A stretch of DNA of 64,000 nucleotides from Pandoraea oxalativorans (GTDB lineage Bacteria; Pseudomonadota; Gammaproteobacteria; Burkholderiales; Burkholderiaceae), in NCBI RefSeq assembly GCF_000972785.3, contig NZ_CP011253.3:3968001-4032000 (forward strand), given 5' to 3'. This document shows positions 8,952 to 16,980 of this stretch, one piece after another; the first letter of the stretch is position 1, and the number at the start of each line of letters is the position of its first letter. The notes under the pieces are model-generated. The model worked only from the letters and a program-made list of their open reading frames with translations, was not told the DNA's origin and did not search any database. Both the position numbers and the translations under genes were made by a program.

Positions 8952-10574
8952 ATGCCGGACGCCATGCCCGCCGTACCTTCGCCTAACGCGACATCCGCGA
9001 CACCCGCGTCATCCGCGTCATCCGCGTCATCCGCGTCATCCGCGTCATCCGCGACGTCCGCGACGTCCGCGACCGCCGTGCCCTCGGCGGCCAGCGTCAC
9101 CGACGACGCCCTGATGTTCGACCTCGCGCCCGTCTCTCTGTGGCTAGAAGACTTCAGCGGCGTGAAGCGATTGTTCGACGAATGGCGTGCGCAGGGCGTG
9201 GTCGATCTGCGCGCACACTTCAAAGCCGATCCGTCGCACGTCTCGCAGTGTTCCCAACGTATTCGCGTCATCAAGGTCAATCGTCGGACCCTGGCGATGT
9301 TCAATGCGCCCACGCTCGACGAACTCGTCGCCAACTTGTCGCGCGTGTTCCGCGACGACATGCTCAAGACGCACATCGAAGAGGTTTGCCAACTGTGGGA
9401 TGGCCACACCCATTTCACGAGCAAGACCGTCAACTACACGCTCGACGGCCGCCGTCTGGACGTACTGCTGAACGGCTCCGTCCTGCCCGGGCATGAAGCC
9501 ACGCTCGATCGCGTGCTGATCTCGCTGGAGAACGTGACCGAACTGGAGCACGCCCGCGAGCGCGTCACCATGGGCGAGCAATACGCCCGAGGACTGTTCG
9601 AGTATTCGCCGGTCTCGCTGTGGGTCGAAGATTTCAGCGCGATCAAGTTGCTGCTCGACGATGCGCGTGCACGCGGCATTACCGACTTCCGCACGTTCAC
9701 CGACGTGCACCCGGAGTTTGTCGAGCGCTGCATGCAGGAAATCGACGTGCTCGACGTGAATCGTCACACGCTGGCGATGTTCGTCGCCCCCGACAAGGCC
9801 ACCCTGCTCAGCCGTCTGCCCGACGTGTTCCGCGACGACATGCGTCACAACTTCCGCGAACAACTGATCGACCTGTGGGAGAACAAACTCTTTCAGCAGC
9901 GCGAAGTCGTGAACTACGCGCTCGACGGCAACGAGATCAACGTCCATCTGCAATTCGCCGTGCTGCCCGGCCATGAGTCGCGCTGGGATCTCGTACTCGT
10001 TGCGCTCACCGACATCACCGCGCGCAAGAAGGCCGAGTCGTATCTGGAATTCCTCGGCAAGCACGACGTGCTAACCAAGCTGCGCAACCGGTCGTTCTAT
10101 GTGGACGAACTCAACCGGCTCGAGCGTAAGGGCCCATACCCGGTGACGGTGGTGGTCGCCGATCTGAACGGCCTGAAGACGGTGAACGATCAGTTGGGGC
10201 ACGCCGCTGGCGACGCGCTACTGCGTCGCGCGGGCGAAGTGCTGGGCAAGGCGGTCGCCGCGCCTCAGATCGCGGCCCGCATCGGCGGCGACGAATTCGC
10301 GCTGCTGCTGCCGTCGACCGACAAGACAGGCGGTGCCGCGATGATCGAGAGCATTCGTCAGCTCGTGGAGCTCAATAACTCGTTCTACCCCGGCACGCCG
10401 CTGTCGTTCTCGATGGGGATGGCGACGTGCGAGGCTGGCGAACGGCTCGAAGCGACGATCCAGCGCGCCGATCTGCTGATGTACGAAGAGAAGCGCAATC
10501 ACTACGCGGGCAGCGTCAACGAGCGCCGCGTGCTCGACGGTTCGCCCCCGGGCAAGACCGACAGAGGCGCATAA
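8952..10574 (+). CDS. Diguanylate cyclase with tandem PAS-like sensor domains
   Basis: A 540-residue predicted cytoplasmic GGDEF protein. Order: a low-complexity Ala/Ser/Thr linker (about residues 13-45); two closely similar PAS-like modules beginning near residues 56 and 216 (FDLAPVSLWLEDFSG and FEYSPVSLWVEDFSA), each followed by VNRxTLAMF and FRDDM motifs; and a GGDEF domain with intact GGDEF at 445-449 and the metal-binding D in VVADLNGLK. No RxxD inhibitory site precedes GGDEF, so product inhibition may be absent. There is no EAL domain, signal peptide or membrane helix. It likely makes cyclic di-GMP in response to a soluble cue. The last 73 bp overlap the convergent LysR gene. Confidence 0.9.
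   Translation: MPDAMPAVPSPNATSATPASSASSASSASSASSATSATSATAVPSAASVTDDALMFDLAPVSLWLEDFSGVKRLFDEWRAQGVVDLRAHFKADPSHVSQCSQRIRVIKVNRRTLAMFNAPTLDELVANLSRVFRDDMLKTHIEEVCQLWDGHTHFTSKTVNYTLDGRRLDVLLNGSVLPGHEATLDRVLISLENVTELEHARERVTMGEQYARGLFEYSPVSLWVEDFSAIKLLLDDARARGITDFRTFTDVHPEFVERCMQEIDVLDVNRHTLAMFVAPDKATLLSRLPDVFRDDMRHNFREQLIDLWENKLFQQREVVNYALDGNEINVHLQFAVLPGHESRWDLVLVALTDITARKKAESYLEFLGKHDVLTKLRNRSFYVDELNRLERKGPYPVTVVVADLNGLKTVNDQLGHAAGDALLRRAGEVLGKAVAAPQIAARIGGDEFALLLPSTDKTGGAAMIESIRQLVELNNSFYPGTPLSFSMGMATCEAGERLEATIQRADLLMYEEKRNHYAGSVNERRVLDGSPPGKTDRGA
8988..9068 (+). repeat. Nine tandem 9-bp units inside the GGDEF gene
   Basis: Five identical GCGTCATCC units (9006-9050) are flanked by two variant units on each side (GCGACATCC, GCGACACCC; GCGACGTCC twice). 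They encode Ala-Ser-Ser/Ala-Thr-Ser triplets in the N-terminal linker. Because the unit is three codons, gain or loss changes linker length without shifting the frame. Confidence 0.9.
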
Positions 10575-11680
10575 CGCGTCTGCTCGGCTTTCGAACGGGG
10601 CTTCGAACCGGCGGTTACGTCGGGGGCTTGGGCGGCTGGCGTTGCGGCCTCCTCCGCCACGTCGCCGCCAGCCGCCTGTGCATGACCTGCATGAGCTAAC
10701 GGCTCGCAGATCAACGCCAGCCAGTCGACGAACGCTCTCACACGCGGCGACACACGCTTTTGCGCCGGATACGCCGCCGACAGCCGCAACGGCGGTGGCG
10801 GACACTTCGGCAGCACCGGCACCAGCCGCCCCGACGCCAGATACGGCGCGGCCGCCAGCAACGTCGGCTGAATCAGTCCCAGTCCTTCCAGCCCTGCGGC
10901 GAGATAGGCCGCTTCATCGCCGACGTGTAGTTGGCCGCGCGTGCGCACGCACGTCGCCTGGCCGCCGACCGTCAGCGTGAGATCGCCACAACGCGTCGGC
11001 AACATGAAGCCCTGACCGCCCTCAGTTGACGACGCCGACGATGCCGACGATGCTTGCGACGGTGCAGCCAGCGGGGCCAAAGACTCCGCTGGCGCAGACA
11101 ACCATTTGACCGACGTGTGCGTCGCCAGTCCGTCGAGATCCTCCGGCGTGCCGTGCAGGTCGAGATAGCGACGGCTTGCGCACGTCACACGCGGCAGGTC
11201 GCCCAAATGTCGCGCCACCAGCCGCGAGTCCGGCAACTCCCCCAGCACGACTCCGCAATCCACGCCGTCGCCACGCCAGTCCCCATGGGCAGGCGTCGCA
11301 TCGAGCGCAATCTCCAGCCCCGGATAACGCGCCTGAAACTCGGCGAGCGACGGCATGACCACCTCGCGGGCGATAACCGGCGGCAGTACGACGGCGAGGC
11401 GTCCGCGCAACTGAGCGTGCGCGCCGAACAGCCCCGACTCGACTTCTTCCACGTCCGCGAGAATCGTCGAACATCGCTCGTAGTACGCCGCACCTTCCAT
11501 CGTGAGCGCCACACGCCGGGTGGAGCGCGTGAAGAGCGCCACGCCGAACCAGCGTTCGAGGTGCTGCACCTGTGTCGTCGCCGTCGCGCGTGGAATATCG
11601 AGCGACGCCGCCGCCTTCGTGAAGCTGCCGACCTCGGCCACGCGTACGAAGGTACGCATGGCAGTGATTCGATCGATCAT
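10502..11680 (-). CDS. LysR-family regulator with C-terminal extension
   Basis: A 392-residue LysR protein. The N-terminal helix-turn-helix is clear (MRTFVRVAEVGSFTKAAASL) and is followed by the periplasmic-binding-like effector domain. Two oddities: an ASSASSASST insert (about residue 210) encoded by three 9-bp units at 11028-11054, and a ~60-residue low-complexity C-terminus beyond the normal LysR end, in part encoded antisense to the last 73 bp of the GGDEF gene. The ATG overlaps the stop of the MFS gene by 4 bp (ATGA), so it is the second gene of an exporter-regulator operon. Confidence 0.88.
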   Translation of the reverse strand: MIDRITAMRTFVRVAEVGSFTKAAASLDIPRATATTQVQHLERWFGVALFTRSTRRVALTMEGAAYYERCSTILADVEEVESGLFGAHAQLRGRLAVVLPPVIAREVVMPSLAEFQARYPGLEIALDATPAHGDWRGDGVDCGVVLGELPDSRLVARHLGDLPRVTCASRRYLDLHGTPEDLDGLATHTSVKWLSAPAESLAPLAAPSQASSASSASSTEGGQGFMLPTRCGDLTLTVGGQATCVRTRGQLHVGDEAAYLAAGLEGLGLIQPTLLAAAPYLASGRLVPVLPKCPPPPLRLSAAYPAQKRVSPRVRAFVDWLALICEPLAHAGHAQAAGGDVAEEAATPAAQAPDVTAGSKPRSKAEQTRYAPLSVLPGGEPSSTRRSLTLPA

Positions 11681-13185
11681 GATGCCTCCCGCCCTTCTCG
11701 TTCGTTCTGTGCGTTTGCGTGAATGAATGCGGCTGTCCTGCCGCGCCAGATGGTGACGGCCGCGCCCGCCGGCGCGAGGGCGAATACCGCGAATAACCAG
11801 ATCGAGGCTCGCTGGATTTCGGGCAGCCCGCCGTCGGCCAGGCCCGCCGAGTTCGCGACGAGCCCCGCGAGCGCCGAGCCGAGCGCCATCGAATACAACT
11901 GCACCGTGGTGATCGAGGCAGACGCCAGCCCCGCTTCACCCGGACGCGCCGCCGTCATCACCCGCGTGAGCAAATGCGGCCAGCCAATGCCGACACCGAT
12001 CCCCACGCCGAACAGCGCAATGCAAAGCGTTGTAATCCCTGCTGCGCTGTCGAAGAGCGATGACTGTGGCAGCAACCACGCGAGGGCAAACATCCCCACG
12101 GCGACGATGACCGGGCCGAGGCGAACGCGCCGCTCGGCGGCGTCGCCCTGAAGGCTGGCGCTCGTCATCGAGCCGACCGACCAGCCCGCTGCCATGAGTG
12201 CAGCAAGATAGCCCGCAGCAAACGGCGTCTGTGCGTGAATCGTCTGAAGGAAATAGGGGATGTAGATCTCGCTCGTCATGGCCAAACCGAGCAGGCTCAT
12301 GGTGGCGTAGAGCCTGCCCAAACGCGTGCGCAACGAGTACGCGCCCGTGGGCATCAGTCGCGGCAACGCATGGCGCACGCTGCGCTCGCGCTGTGCCAGC
12401 CACCCTGCGAGGGCGAGGCCGAGCACCATCCACGCTGCGGCCACGACGTGCGAATTCACGACCGCACCGAGCGAAATCGCCACAGCCGACGCGCACAGCA
12501 GCACGACCTTGAACCACGGCACGGCGTGCGCGCCGTCGTTGTCACCGTGGCTTTGCGACGTCCCGTCGGCGGCTTTCACCGTGCGTCCGCCCGGCACCTG
12601 TGCGCGAATGATGAGGCCCAGTCCCACCACAATGGGCAGTAGCGACCAGAACGCCCAGCGCCAGTGACCGAACTGCGCGAAGACGCCGCCAACGGCCGGG
12701 CCGCAGAGCGTTGCGACGCCCCACATCCCCGAGACCAGCCCCATCGCCCTCGACCACAACGGCGGCGCAAACACGATGCGGATCAATGCGTAACTCAGCG
12801 CCAGCAGAATGCCACCGCCGAAGCCCTGTAACGTGCGCCCGGCCAGCATCCACGGCATGCTCGGCGCGGCGGCGCACACGATCGTGCCCGCGCTGAAGCC
12901 GACGAGCGCTGCGATATAAGCCGCGCGTGGCCCAAGCGTCGAAAGCATCTGGGCCGCGAAGACCGAGCCGAGAATCGACGCCACGACGAACAGCGTCGTA
13001 TTCCACGAATACAGATCCAGTCCGCCGATTTCTTTCACGATGGACGGCAACACCGTCGTCGCCACGTACACGTTGGTCGCATGTAACGCGACCCCACCCG
13101 CTAGCGCCAACGACCGCCAGCCGTTGTTGCCACTCAACAAATCGCGCCAGCCCGGCGCCGTGGAATTCGTCGTGCTCGTTGTCAT
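11677..13185 (-). CDS. MFS transporter, DHA2/EmrB-like (14 TM)
   Basis: A 502-residue major facilitator with about 13-14 membrane helices. Motifs of drug:H+ antiporters are visible: LHATNVYVATTVLPSI in helix 1, GRTLQGFGGG (motif B-like) and SGMWGVATLCGPAVGG (motif C, antiporter). Start at ATG 13185, 65 bp from the divergent Cys-rich regulator; 12 further codons upstream are open but would run into the shared promoter. Overlaps the LysR gene by 4 bp. Probably a multidrug or metabolite exporter controlled by one or both neighbouring regulators. Confidence 0.88.
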   Translation of the reverse strand: MTTSTTNSTAPGWRDLLSGNNGWRSLALAGGVALHATNVYVATTVLPSIVKEIGGLDLYSWNTTLFVVASILGSVFAAQMLSTLGPRAAYIAALVGFSAGTIVCAAAPSMPWMLAGRTLQGFGGGILLALSYALIRIVFAPPLWSRAMGLVSGMWGVATLCGPAVGGVFAQFGHWRWAFWSLLPIVVGLGLIIRAQVPGGRTVKAADGTSQSHGDNDGAHAVPWFKVVLLCASAVAISLGAVVNSHVVAAAWMVLGLALAGWLAQRERSVRHALPRLMPTGAYSLRTRLGRLYATMSLLGLAMTSEIYIPYFLQTIHAQTPFAAGYLAALMAAGWSVGSMTSASLQGDAAERRVRLGPVIVAVGMFALAWLLPQSSLFDSAAGITTLCIALFGVGIGVGIGWPHLLTRVMTAARPGEAGLASASITTVQLYSMALGSALAGLVANSAGLADGGLPEIQRASIWLFAVFALAPAGAAVTIWRGRTAAFIHANAQNEREGREAS

Positions 13186-13211
13186 GGATGGACAGTCACC
13201 GCTGCGGCGAC

Positions 13212-13239
13212 TAATATGCAAGAAAGTTCTTGGATATTA
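13212..13239. promoter_or_regulatory. 28-bp dyad in MFS / Cys-rich regulator promoter
   Basis: TAATATGCAAGAA and TTCTTGGATATTA are 13-nt arms matching at 12 positions, separated by AG. The dyad sits centrally in the 65-bp divergent promoter. A partial extra half-site, TTGGATAATA, occurs at 13273-13282. The position suggests the binding site of the regulator encoded at 13251, giving autoregulation and control of the exporter. Confidence 0.6.
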
Positions 13240-13250
13240 CATGCCTCACG

Positions 13251-13925
13251 ATGAATTACCCAAATAACCACTTGGATAATAGGGCAGCACCGCTCGTGGC
13301 GCCGGTTGCCGGGCACGAGCGCGTTTTGCATTGGTTGAAGACGCAAGGCCCGGCGTCGACGGCGGAAGTCGCCTCCGGGTTGGGGATCACGGCGGAAGCG
13401 GCACGTCAGCAGGTGCAGAAGCTGGTGGCGGACGGTCTGCTCGCCGGCGAGACGATGCCCTCGCGTGGCGCGGGGCGTCCCCGTCAGGCGTGGGCCCTCA
13501 CAGAAGCCGGTCACAGCCGCTTTCCCGACGCCCACTCCACGCTCACGATTCAACTGATCGGCTCGATTCGTCAGTTGTTCGGCGAGGACGGGCTCGACCG
13601 GCTGATTACGCAACGCGCGGCCGAGACGCGCACGAGCTACAAAAAGGCCATCGATCCGCTGCCCGACCTACCGGCCCGCATGGAGAAGCTTGCGGAAATT
13701 CGTTCGGCGGAAGGTTACATGGCGCGTGTGGAGCGCGATGGCGACGACTGGCTGCTGATCGAGGACCACTGCCCGATCTGCGCTGCGGCCAAGACTTGTC
13801 AGGGCTTCTGTCGCACGGAACTGGAACTGTTCCAAGAGTTGATCGGTAAGCGCGGCACCGTGTCGCGCGAGACGCACATCCTCGCAGGCGGACAGCGTTG
13901 CACCTATCGCGTGAAGACGGACTGA
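13251..13925 (+). CDS. ArsR/SufR-like helix-turn-helix regulator with Cys cluster
   Basis: A 224-residue regulator with an N-terminal winged helix (ERVLHWLKTQGPASTAEVA; GITAEAARQQVQKL; GRPRQAWALTEAG wing) and a C-terminal domain with DHCPICAAAKTCQGFCRTEL. The C-x2-C-x5-C-x3-C pattern resembles SufR-type regulators that bind an Fe-S cluster. The ATG at 13251 is chosen over an in-frame TTG at 13230, which lies inside the dyad operator. It is divergent to an MFS exporter plus LysR operon. Likely senses redox, iron or nitric-oxide stress through the cluster; the cluster itself is inference from the cysteines. Confidence 0.85.
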   Translation: MNYPNNHLDNRAAPLVAPVAGHERVLHWLKTQGPASTAEVASGLGITAEAARQQVQKLVADGLLAGETMPSRGAGRPRQAWALTEAGHSRFPDAHSTLTIQLIGSIRQLFGEDGLDRLITQRAAETRTSYKKAIDPLPDLPARMEKLAEIRSAEGYMARVERDGDDWLLIEDHCPICAAAKTCQGFCRTELELFQELIGKRGTVSRETHILAGGQRCTYRVKTD

Positions 13926-13958
13926 ACGGCTGTCCTCGCTATGGCCGCCGGTGCGAGC

Positions 13959-14276
13959 TCAGCGTGGCTGAAACGCAATCAGGCTCATGCCCGCGAGCGC
14001 CACAACGACACCGGCGACGTCGCATGACGTCGGACGCACGCCATCGACAAGCCACAACCACACGATGGCGACCCCGATGTACACGCCGCCATATGCCGCA
14101 TAGACGCGCCCGGCGGCCGACGGATGGAGTGTGAGCAACCACGCGAACAGCGCGAGCGCCGCAGCGCCGGGCACCAGCAGCCACGCGCTGCGATCCTGTT
14201 TGAGCCACAACCAGGGCAAGTAGCAGCCGACGATTTCCGCCACCGCCGTGACGACATAAAGCAGAAAGGTTTTCAT
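13959..14276 (-). CDS. YnfA/UPF0060 small membrane protein
   Basis: A 105-residue protein with four membrane helices, matching the YnfA (UPF0060) family in length and in motifs: [19 protein letters not shown] at the N-terminus, [20 protein letters not shown] in helix 3, and a C-terminal [10 protein letters not shown]. Members look like small multidrug resistance proteins. The ATG at 14276 gives the family start; 27 extra open codons upstream are not conserved. Convergent with the Cys-rich regulator (33 bp between stops) and divergent from slyX. Confidence 0.92.
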   Translation of the reverse strand: MKTFLLYVVTAVAEIVGCYLPWLWLKQDRSAWLLVPGAAALALFAWLLTLHPSAAGRVYAAYGGVYIGVAIVWLWLVDGVRPTSCDVAGVVVALAGMSLIAFQPR

Positions 14277-14390
14277 GTTGCGATTATGCCCGGCACGTTC
14301 GCGAAACGTCTCGCCACGCACGTCGCACCATGCAGCGCGGACGTGTGAACCGTTCAATGGCCTACAATGCCGCGTTCACCGGAGAAGCTC

Positions 14391-14606
14391 ATGGAATCGT
14401 TGGAAGCCCGCGTCGTCGAACTCGAAGTCAAAGCGGCATTTCAGGAAGACCTGCTGGAGACGCTCAACGAGATCGTGACGCGTCAGGAGCAGCAGATCGA
14501 CCTGCTGCAGAAGCAGCTCAAGGCGCTTTATCAGCAAATGCAATCGCAGGGTCAGAGTGGCGCCAGCGACGGCAATCCGCGTCACGAAATTCCGCCGCAC
14601 TATTGA
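14391..14606 (+). CDS. slyX: SlyX protein
   Basis: A 71-residue coiled-coil protein (ESLEARVVELEVKAAFQED, heptad Leu spacing) ending in the diagnostic PPHY tail. An ATG 24 bp upstream (14367) is in frame, but the ATG at 14391 has the better ribosome site (GGAGAAG, 6 bp) and gives the normal SlyX length, so it is preferred. Function is poorly known; E. coli slyX is next to slyD. Here slyD is not adjacent, and the next gene is a DUF1439 protein 178 bp away. Confidence 0.92.
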   Translation: MESLEARVVELEVKAAFQEDLLETLNEIVTRQEQQIDLLQKQLKALYQQMQSQGQSGASDGNPRHEIPPHY

Positions 14607-14783
14607 AACGCGTTTGGCGCAACTTGCGGCAACAACATTTGTGGCTGCCTCGCAACGGACATTGTGGAATCCGGCAGCTGATGTCGATCGCGCGGATCAA
14701 CGCCGCATTCAGAACGATTCCACGCCATGCGGGTCACATGACCATCGACGATTCAAGCACGCCCGCCTGCCGGGCCCAGTGAC

Positions 14784-15428
14784 ATGACTTCGCAACGCTC
14801 ACGCCGCACCCGGACGATCGCGCACACCCAGCGTCTCGACGACACCTCCGCCCTTTCGCGCCGCGACACCCTGCACCTCGCCATCGGCGGGTTGCTCGGT
14901 CTGGCGCTCGCGCCGCTCATGCGTCCGGCAAACGCCGCCTACAACATCTGGACCGGCGAGTACACGATGACGCGCAAGGACATCGAGGCCGCCGTCGACA
15001 AACGTTTTCCGACGACGCTGAACTACGGCCAGTTGCTCGCCGTCGAGCTGACGCATCCGCAGATCGGCTTCAATCCGCAGGCCAACCGCATCAACACGCA
15101 AGTCGATGCGCAGGTGCAGAACGTGCTGCTGCAAGGTCAGCCGCTCAAAGGCGTGCTCGCGATCTCCAGCGCGCTGAAGTACGACCCGGTCAGACGCGCC
15201 GTGCTGCTCGACAACCCGAGCGTCGAGCGCGTCGACGTGAATGGCATGCCGCCCGCCTACGGTCAGCAGTTGACGGCCATCGGTGGCAATGTTGCCCAGC
15301 AGGTCCTCAATCAATACCCGATCTACACGTTCAAGCCGGAGCAATTGAAGTACGGCGGACGCGACGTCGAGCCGGGTGCGATCACCGTGCTGCCGGACGG
15401 CATCAAGGTCGAAGTGAAGACGAAGTAA
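14784..15428 (+). CDS. DUF1439 (YceB-like) exported protein with Tat-like leader
   Basis: A 214-residue protein. The N-terminus has SRRDTLHLAIGGLLGLALAP then an ANA-type cleavage site (near residue 52); the twin Arg resembles a Tat signal but a Sec route is possible. No lipobox Cys is present, unlike E. coli YceB. The mature part follows the DUF1439 pattern: YTMTRKDIEAAVDKRFP, LTHPQIGFNPQANRI, and a late PIYTFKPEQ with an aspartate/valine-rich end. Binding role unknown. Followed by a terminator at 15465. The start is an ATG right after a GTGAC spacer with a weak ribosome site. Confidence 0.82.
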   Translation: MTSQRSRRTRTIAHTQRLDDTSALSRRDTLHLAIGGLLGLALAPLMRPANAAYNIWTGEYTMTRKDIEAAVDKRFPTTLNYGQLLAVELTHPQIGFNPQANRINTQVDAQVQNVLLQGQPLKGVLAISSALKYDPVRRAVLLDNPSVERVDVNGMPPAYGQQLTAIGGNVAQQVLNQYPIYTFKPEQLKYGGRDVEPGAITVLPDGIKVEVKTK

Positions 15429-15464
15429 CACGGCGCCGCGCAGCATTGCAGGCGGCAGGAAGCG

Positions 15465-15491
15465 AAAGAGCAGCCCGAGGGCTGCTCTTTT
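15465..15491 (+). terminator. Terminator after DUF1439 gene
   Basis: AAAGAGCAGCCC pairs with GGGCTGCTCTTT, followed by T. It lies between two convergent genes (DUF1439 and ohr) and can serve both. Confidence 0.8.
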
Positions 15492-15519
15492 CACATCCGA
15501 CGTGCGAGGACGAGGACGC

Positions 15520-15945
15520 TTAGACGATCGTGAGCGTCACGTCGATGTTGCCACGCGTGGCGTTCGAGTATGGGCACACGATGTGTGCCTTTTGCACGAG
15601 GTCTTCGACCACGGCGCGAGCGACGCCCGGCACGCTGATCTTCAGTTCGGCCTGAATGCCGAAGCCGGTCGGGATCTGGCCGATGCCGACGCTACCGTCA
15701 ATCTTCGTCTCGGCGGGCAGCGTCACCTTTTCCTTGCCTGCGACGAACTTCAGCGCGCCCAGGAAGCAGGCCGAGTAGCCCGCGGCGAACAGTTGCTCCG
15801 GGTTCGTGCCGCCAACGCCGGGGCCACCCATTTCCTTGGGCACGACCAGCTTGACGTCAAGCACGCCGTCCGACGACGTGGCGCGGCCATCACGGCCTCC
15901 GGTGGCAGTGGCGTGGGCGGTGTACAGCACTTTTTCGATCGACAT
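15520..15945 (-). CDS. ohr: Organic hydroperoxide resistance protein (Ohr peroxidase)
   Basis: A 141-residue thiol peroxidase that reduces organic hydroperoxides using lipoyl proteins. Both catalytic cysteines are in place: [10 protein letters not shown] (peroxidatic) and [14 protein letters not shown] (resolving), plus the conserved [13 protein letters not shown] run and the early [11 protein letters not shown]. Full length. No MarR-type ohrR is adjacent; instead a TetR regulator lies upstream, with a shared operator motif (see 16126 and 16823). The 5' region between 15946 and 16125 is long, so the promoter could be near the operator or closer to the gene. Confidence 0.95.
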   Translation of the reverse strand: MSIEKVLYTAHATATGGRDGRATSSDGVLDVKLVVPKEMGGPGVGGTNPEQLFAAGYSACFLGALKFVAGKEKVTLPAETKIDGSVGIGQIPTGFGIQAELKISVPGVARAVVEDLVQKAHIVCPYSNATRGNIDVTLTIV

Positions 15946-16125
15946 GACGAACTCCTGGTAAGTAGAAAAATTTCACTTCCAAACTTCGACCTTCCTGACC
16001 CGACACAGCACAACGCGGTGCCTTGCAGCCAAGCGGTCATCTTAATGCACTCACAGGACACCTTCTGTGAACGTCGCAGCCACCTCGCCGCTTCGCCCGT
16101 CCCGTTTCTCGCATCCCACAATATC

Positions 16126-16141
16126 TATCTATCACTAGATA
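16126..16141. promoter_or_regulatory. TATCTA-N4-TAGATA operator upstream of ohr
   Basis: TATCTATCACTAGATA, embedded in a longer symmetric run (arms TATCTATCT at 16122 and AGATAGATA at 16137). The same TATCTA-N4-TAGATA pattern occurs at the tetR start (16823). It lies 181 bp upstream of ohr and 86 bp after the tetR stop. Confidence 0.65.
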
Positions 16142-16226
16142 GATAATCGAACCCAAATAATCGGGAGATGCCTCCCGTGTGGGTCCTGCTGCGCCGCGAC
16201 GGTTCGCGGCGTGTTTCCTTAAGCGT

Positions 16227-16811
16227 TCACGCCACGCCGCACACCGACGCGACCACATCCTCCAGTCTCGACGGCGCGCGAAACAGCCGCGACGCCATCA
16301 CACTGCCCTGAAACCCGGCGAACAGCGCGCGGGCCGTCGCGTCCGGCGTGGACGTCAACGTCAACGAACCCGCTTGCGTGCCTTGGCTCAGCACCCGCGC
16401 CAGCCACGCTTCGTGAAACGCGAAGAACCGCTGCACCGCTTCGCGTACCGTTTCCGGTAGCGTTTCAATGTCCGCCGCCAGCATGCCGCACAGGCAGATC
16501 CGGTGGCCGTCTTCGACGATGCGTCCGAAGCCCTTCGCATACAACGCCAGCTTTTCCGGCGCGGGCAGCGTCTCGTCGATCGCCGCCAGTCCTTCGCCGA
16601 TGAAACCGTCGTACGCTCTGATCGCTTCGAGCACCAGGTCTTCCTTGGCCGGGAAGTAGTAGTGAATGCTCGACGTCTTCACACCGACGCGCGCCGCCAG
16701 ATCGCGGTAGCTAAAGCCGTTGTAGCCTCGCGTCATCAGAAACGTCTGCGCATGATCGAGCAGTTGTTCCCGGACGGTCGGTGCAGCGGGCGATGTCGTT
16801 GTGCGGTTCAT
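16227..16811 (-). CDS. TetR-family regulator, likely of ohr
   Basis: A 194-residue TetR protein. N-terminal helix-turn-helix: QTFLMTRGYNGFSYRDLAA then VGVKTSSIHYYFPAKEDLV, as in the family. The C-terminal half has a RICLCGMLAADIETLP segment; two cysteines two residues apart resemble redox- or electrophile-sensing TetR proteins such as NemR and AcuR relatives. It starts at ATG 16811 (twelve further codons upstream run through the operator). The palindromes at 16126 and 16823 suggest it represses itself and ohr. Same strand as ohr, 281 bp before it. Confidence 0.88.
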   Translation of the reverse strand: MNRTTTSPAAPTVREQLLDHAQTFLMTRGYNGFSYRDLAARVGVKTSSIHYYFPAKEDLVLEAIRAYDGFIGEGLAAIDETLPAPEKLALYAKGFGRIVEDGHRICLCGMLAADIETLPETVREAVQRFFAFHEAWLARVLSQGTQAGSLTLTSTPDATARALFAGFQGSVMASRLFRAPSRLEDVVASVCGVA

Positions 16812-16822
16812 GTGACGAACTT

Positions 16823-16838
16823 TATCTACTAGTAGATA
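16823..16838. promoter_or_regulatory. 16-bp perfect palindrome at tetR promoter
   Basis: TATCTACTAGTAGATA reads the same on both strands and starts 12 bp upstream of the tetR ATG. It matches the ohr-side site in the TATCTA-N4-TAGATA half-sites. Confidence 0.75.
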
Positions 16839-16923
16839 GACAGTCAAGTTCCTTTTCGACGACGTCGATTGATTGTTTCGATGAAGGCGATAGCCGCGCG
16901 CCGACGATCATCGACCGCCCGAT

Positions 16924-16950
16924 GAAAAACAGCGGCCCGCAGGCCGCTGT
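16924..16950 (-). terminator. Terminator of TonB receptor gene
   Basis: ACAGCGGCC and GGCCGCTGT form a 9-bp stem; AAAAA on its left gives the T run on the minus strand. It is 30 bp beyond the receptor stop codon. Confidence 0.85.
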
Positions 16951-16980
16951 CGTTCGTCGCATCAAGACACCGGGCGTCGA

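Noticed and set aside
8988..9068. CRISPR-like tandem repeats
   Set aside because: Units are 9 bp without spacers and lie in a coding linker.
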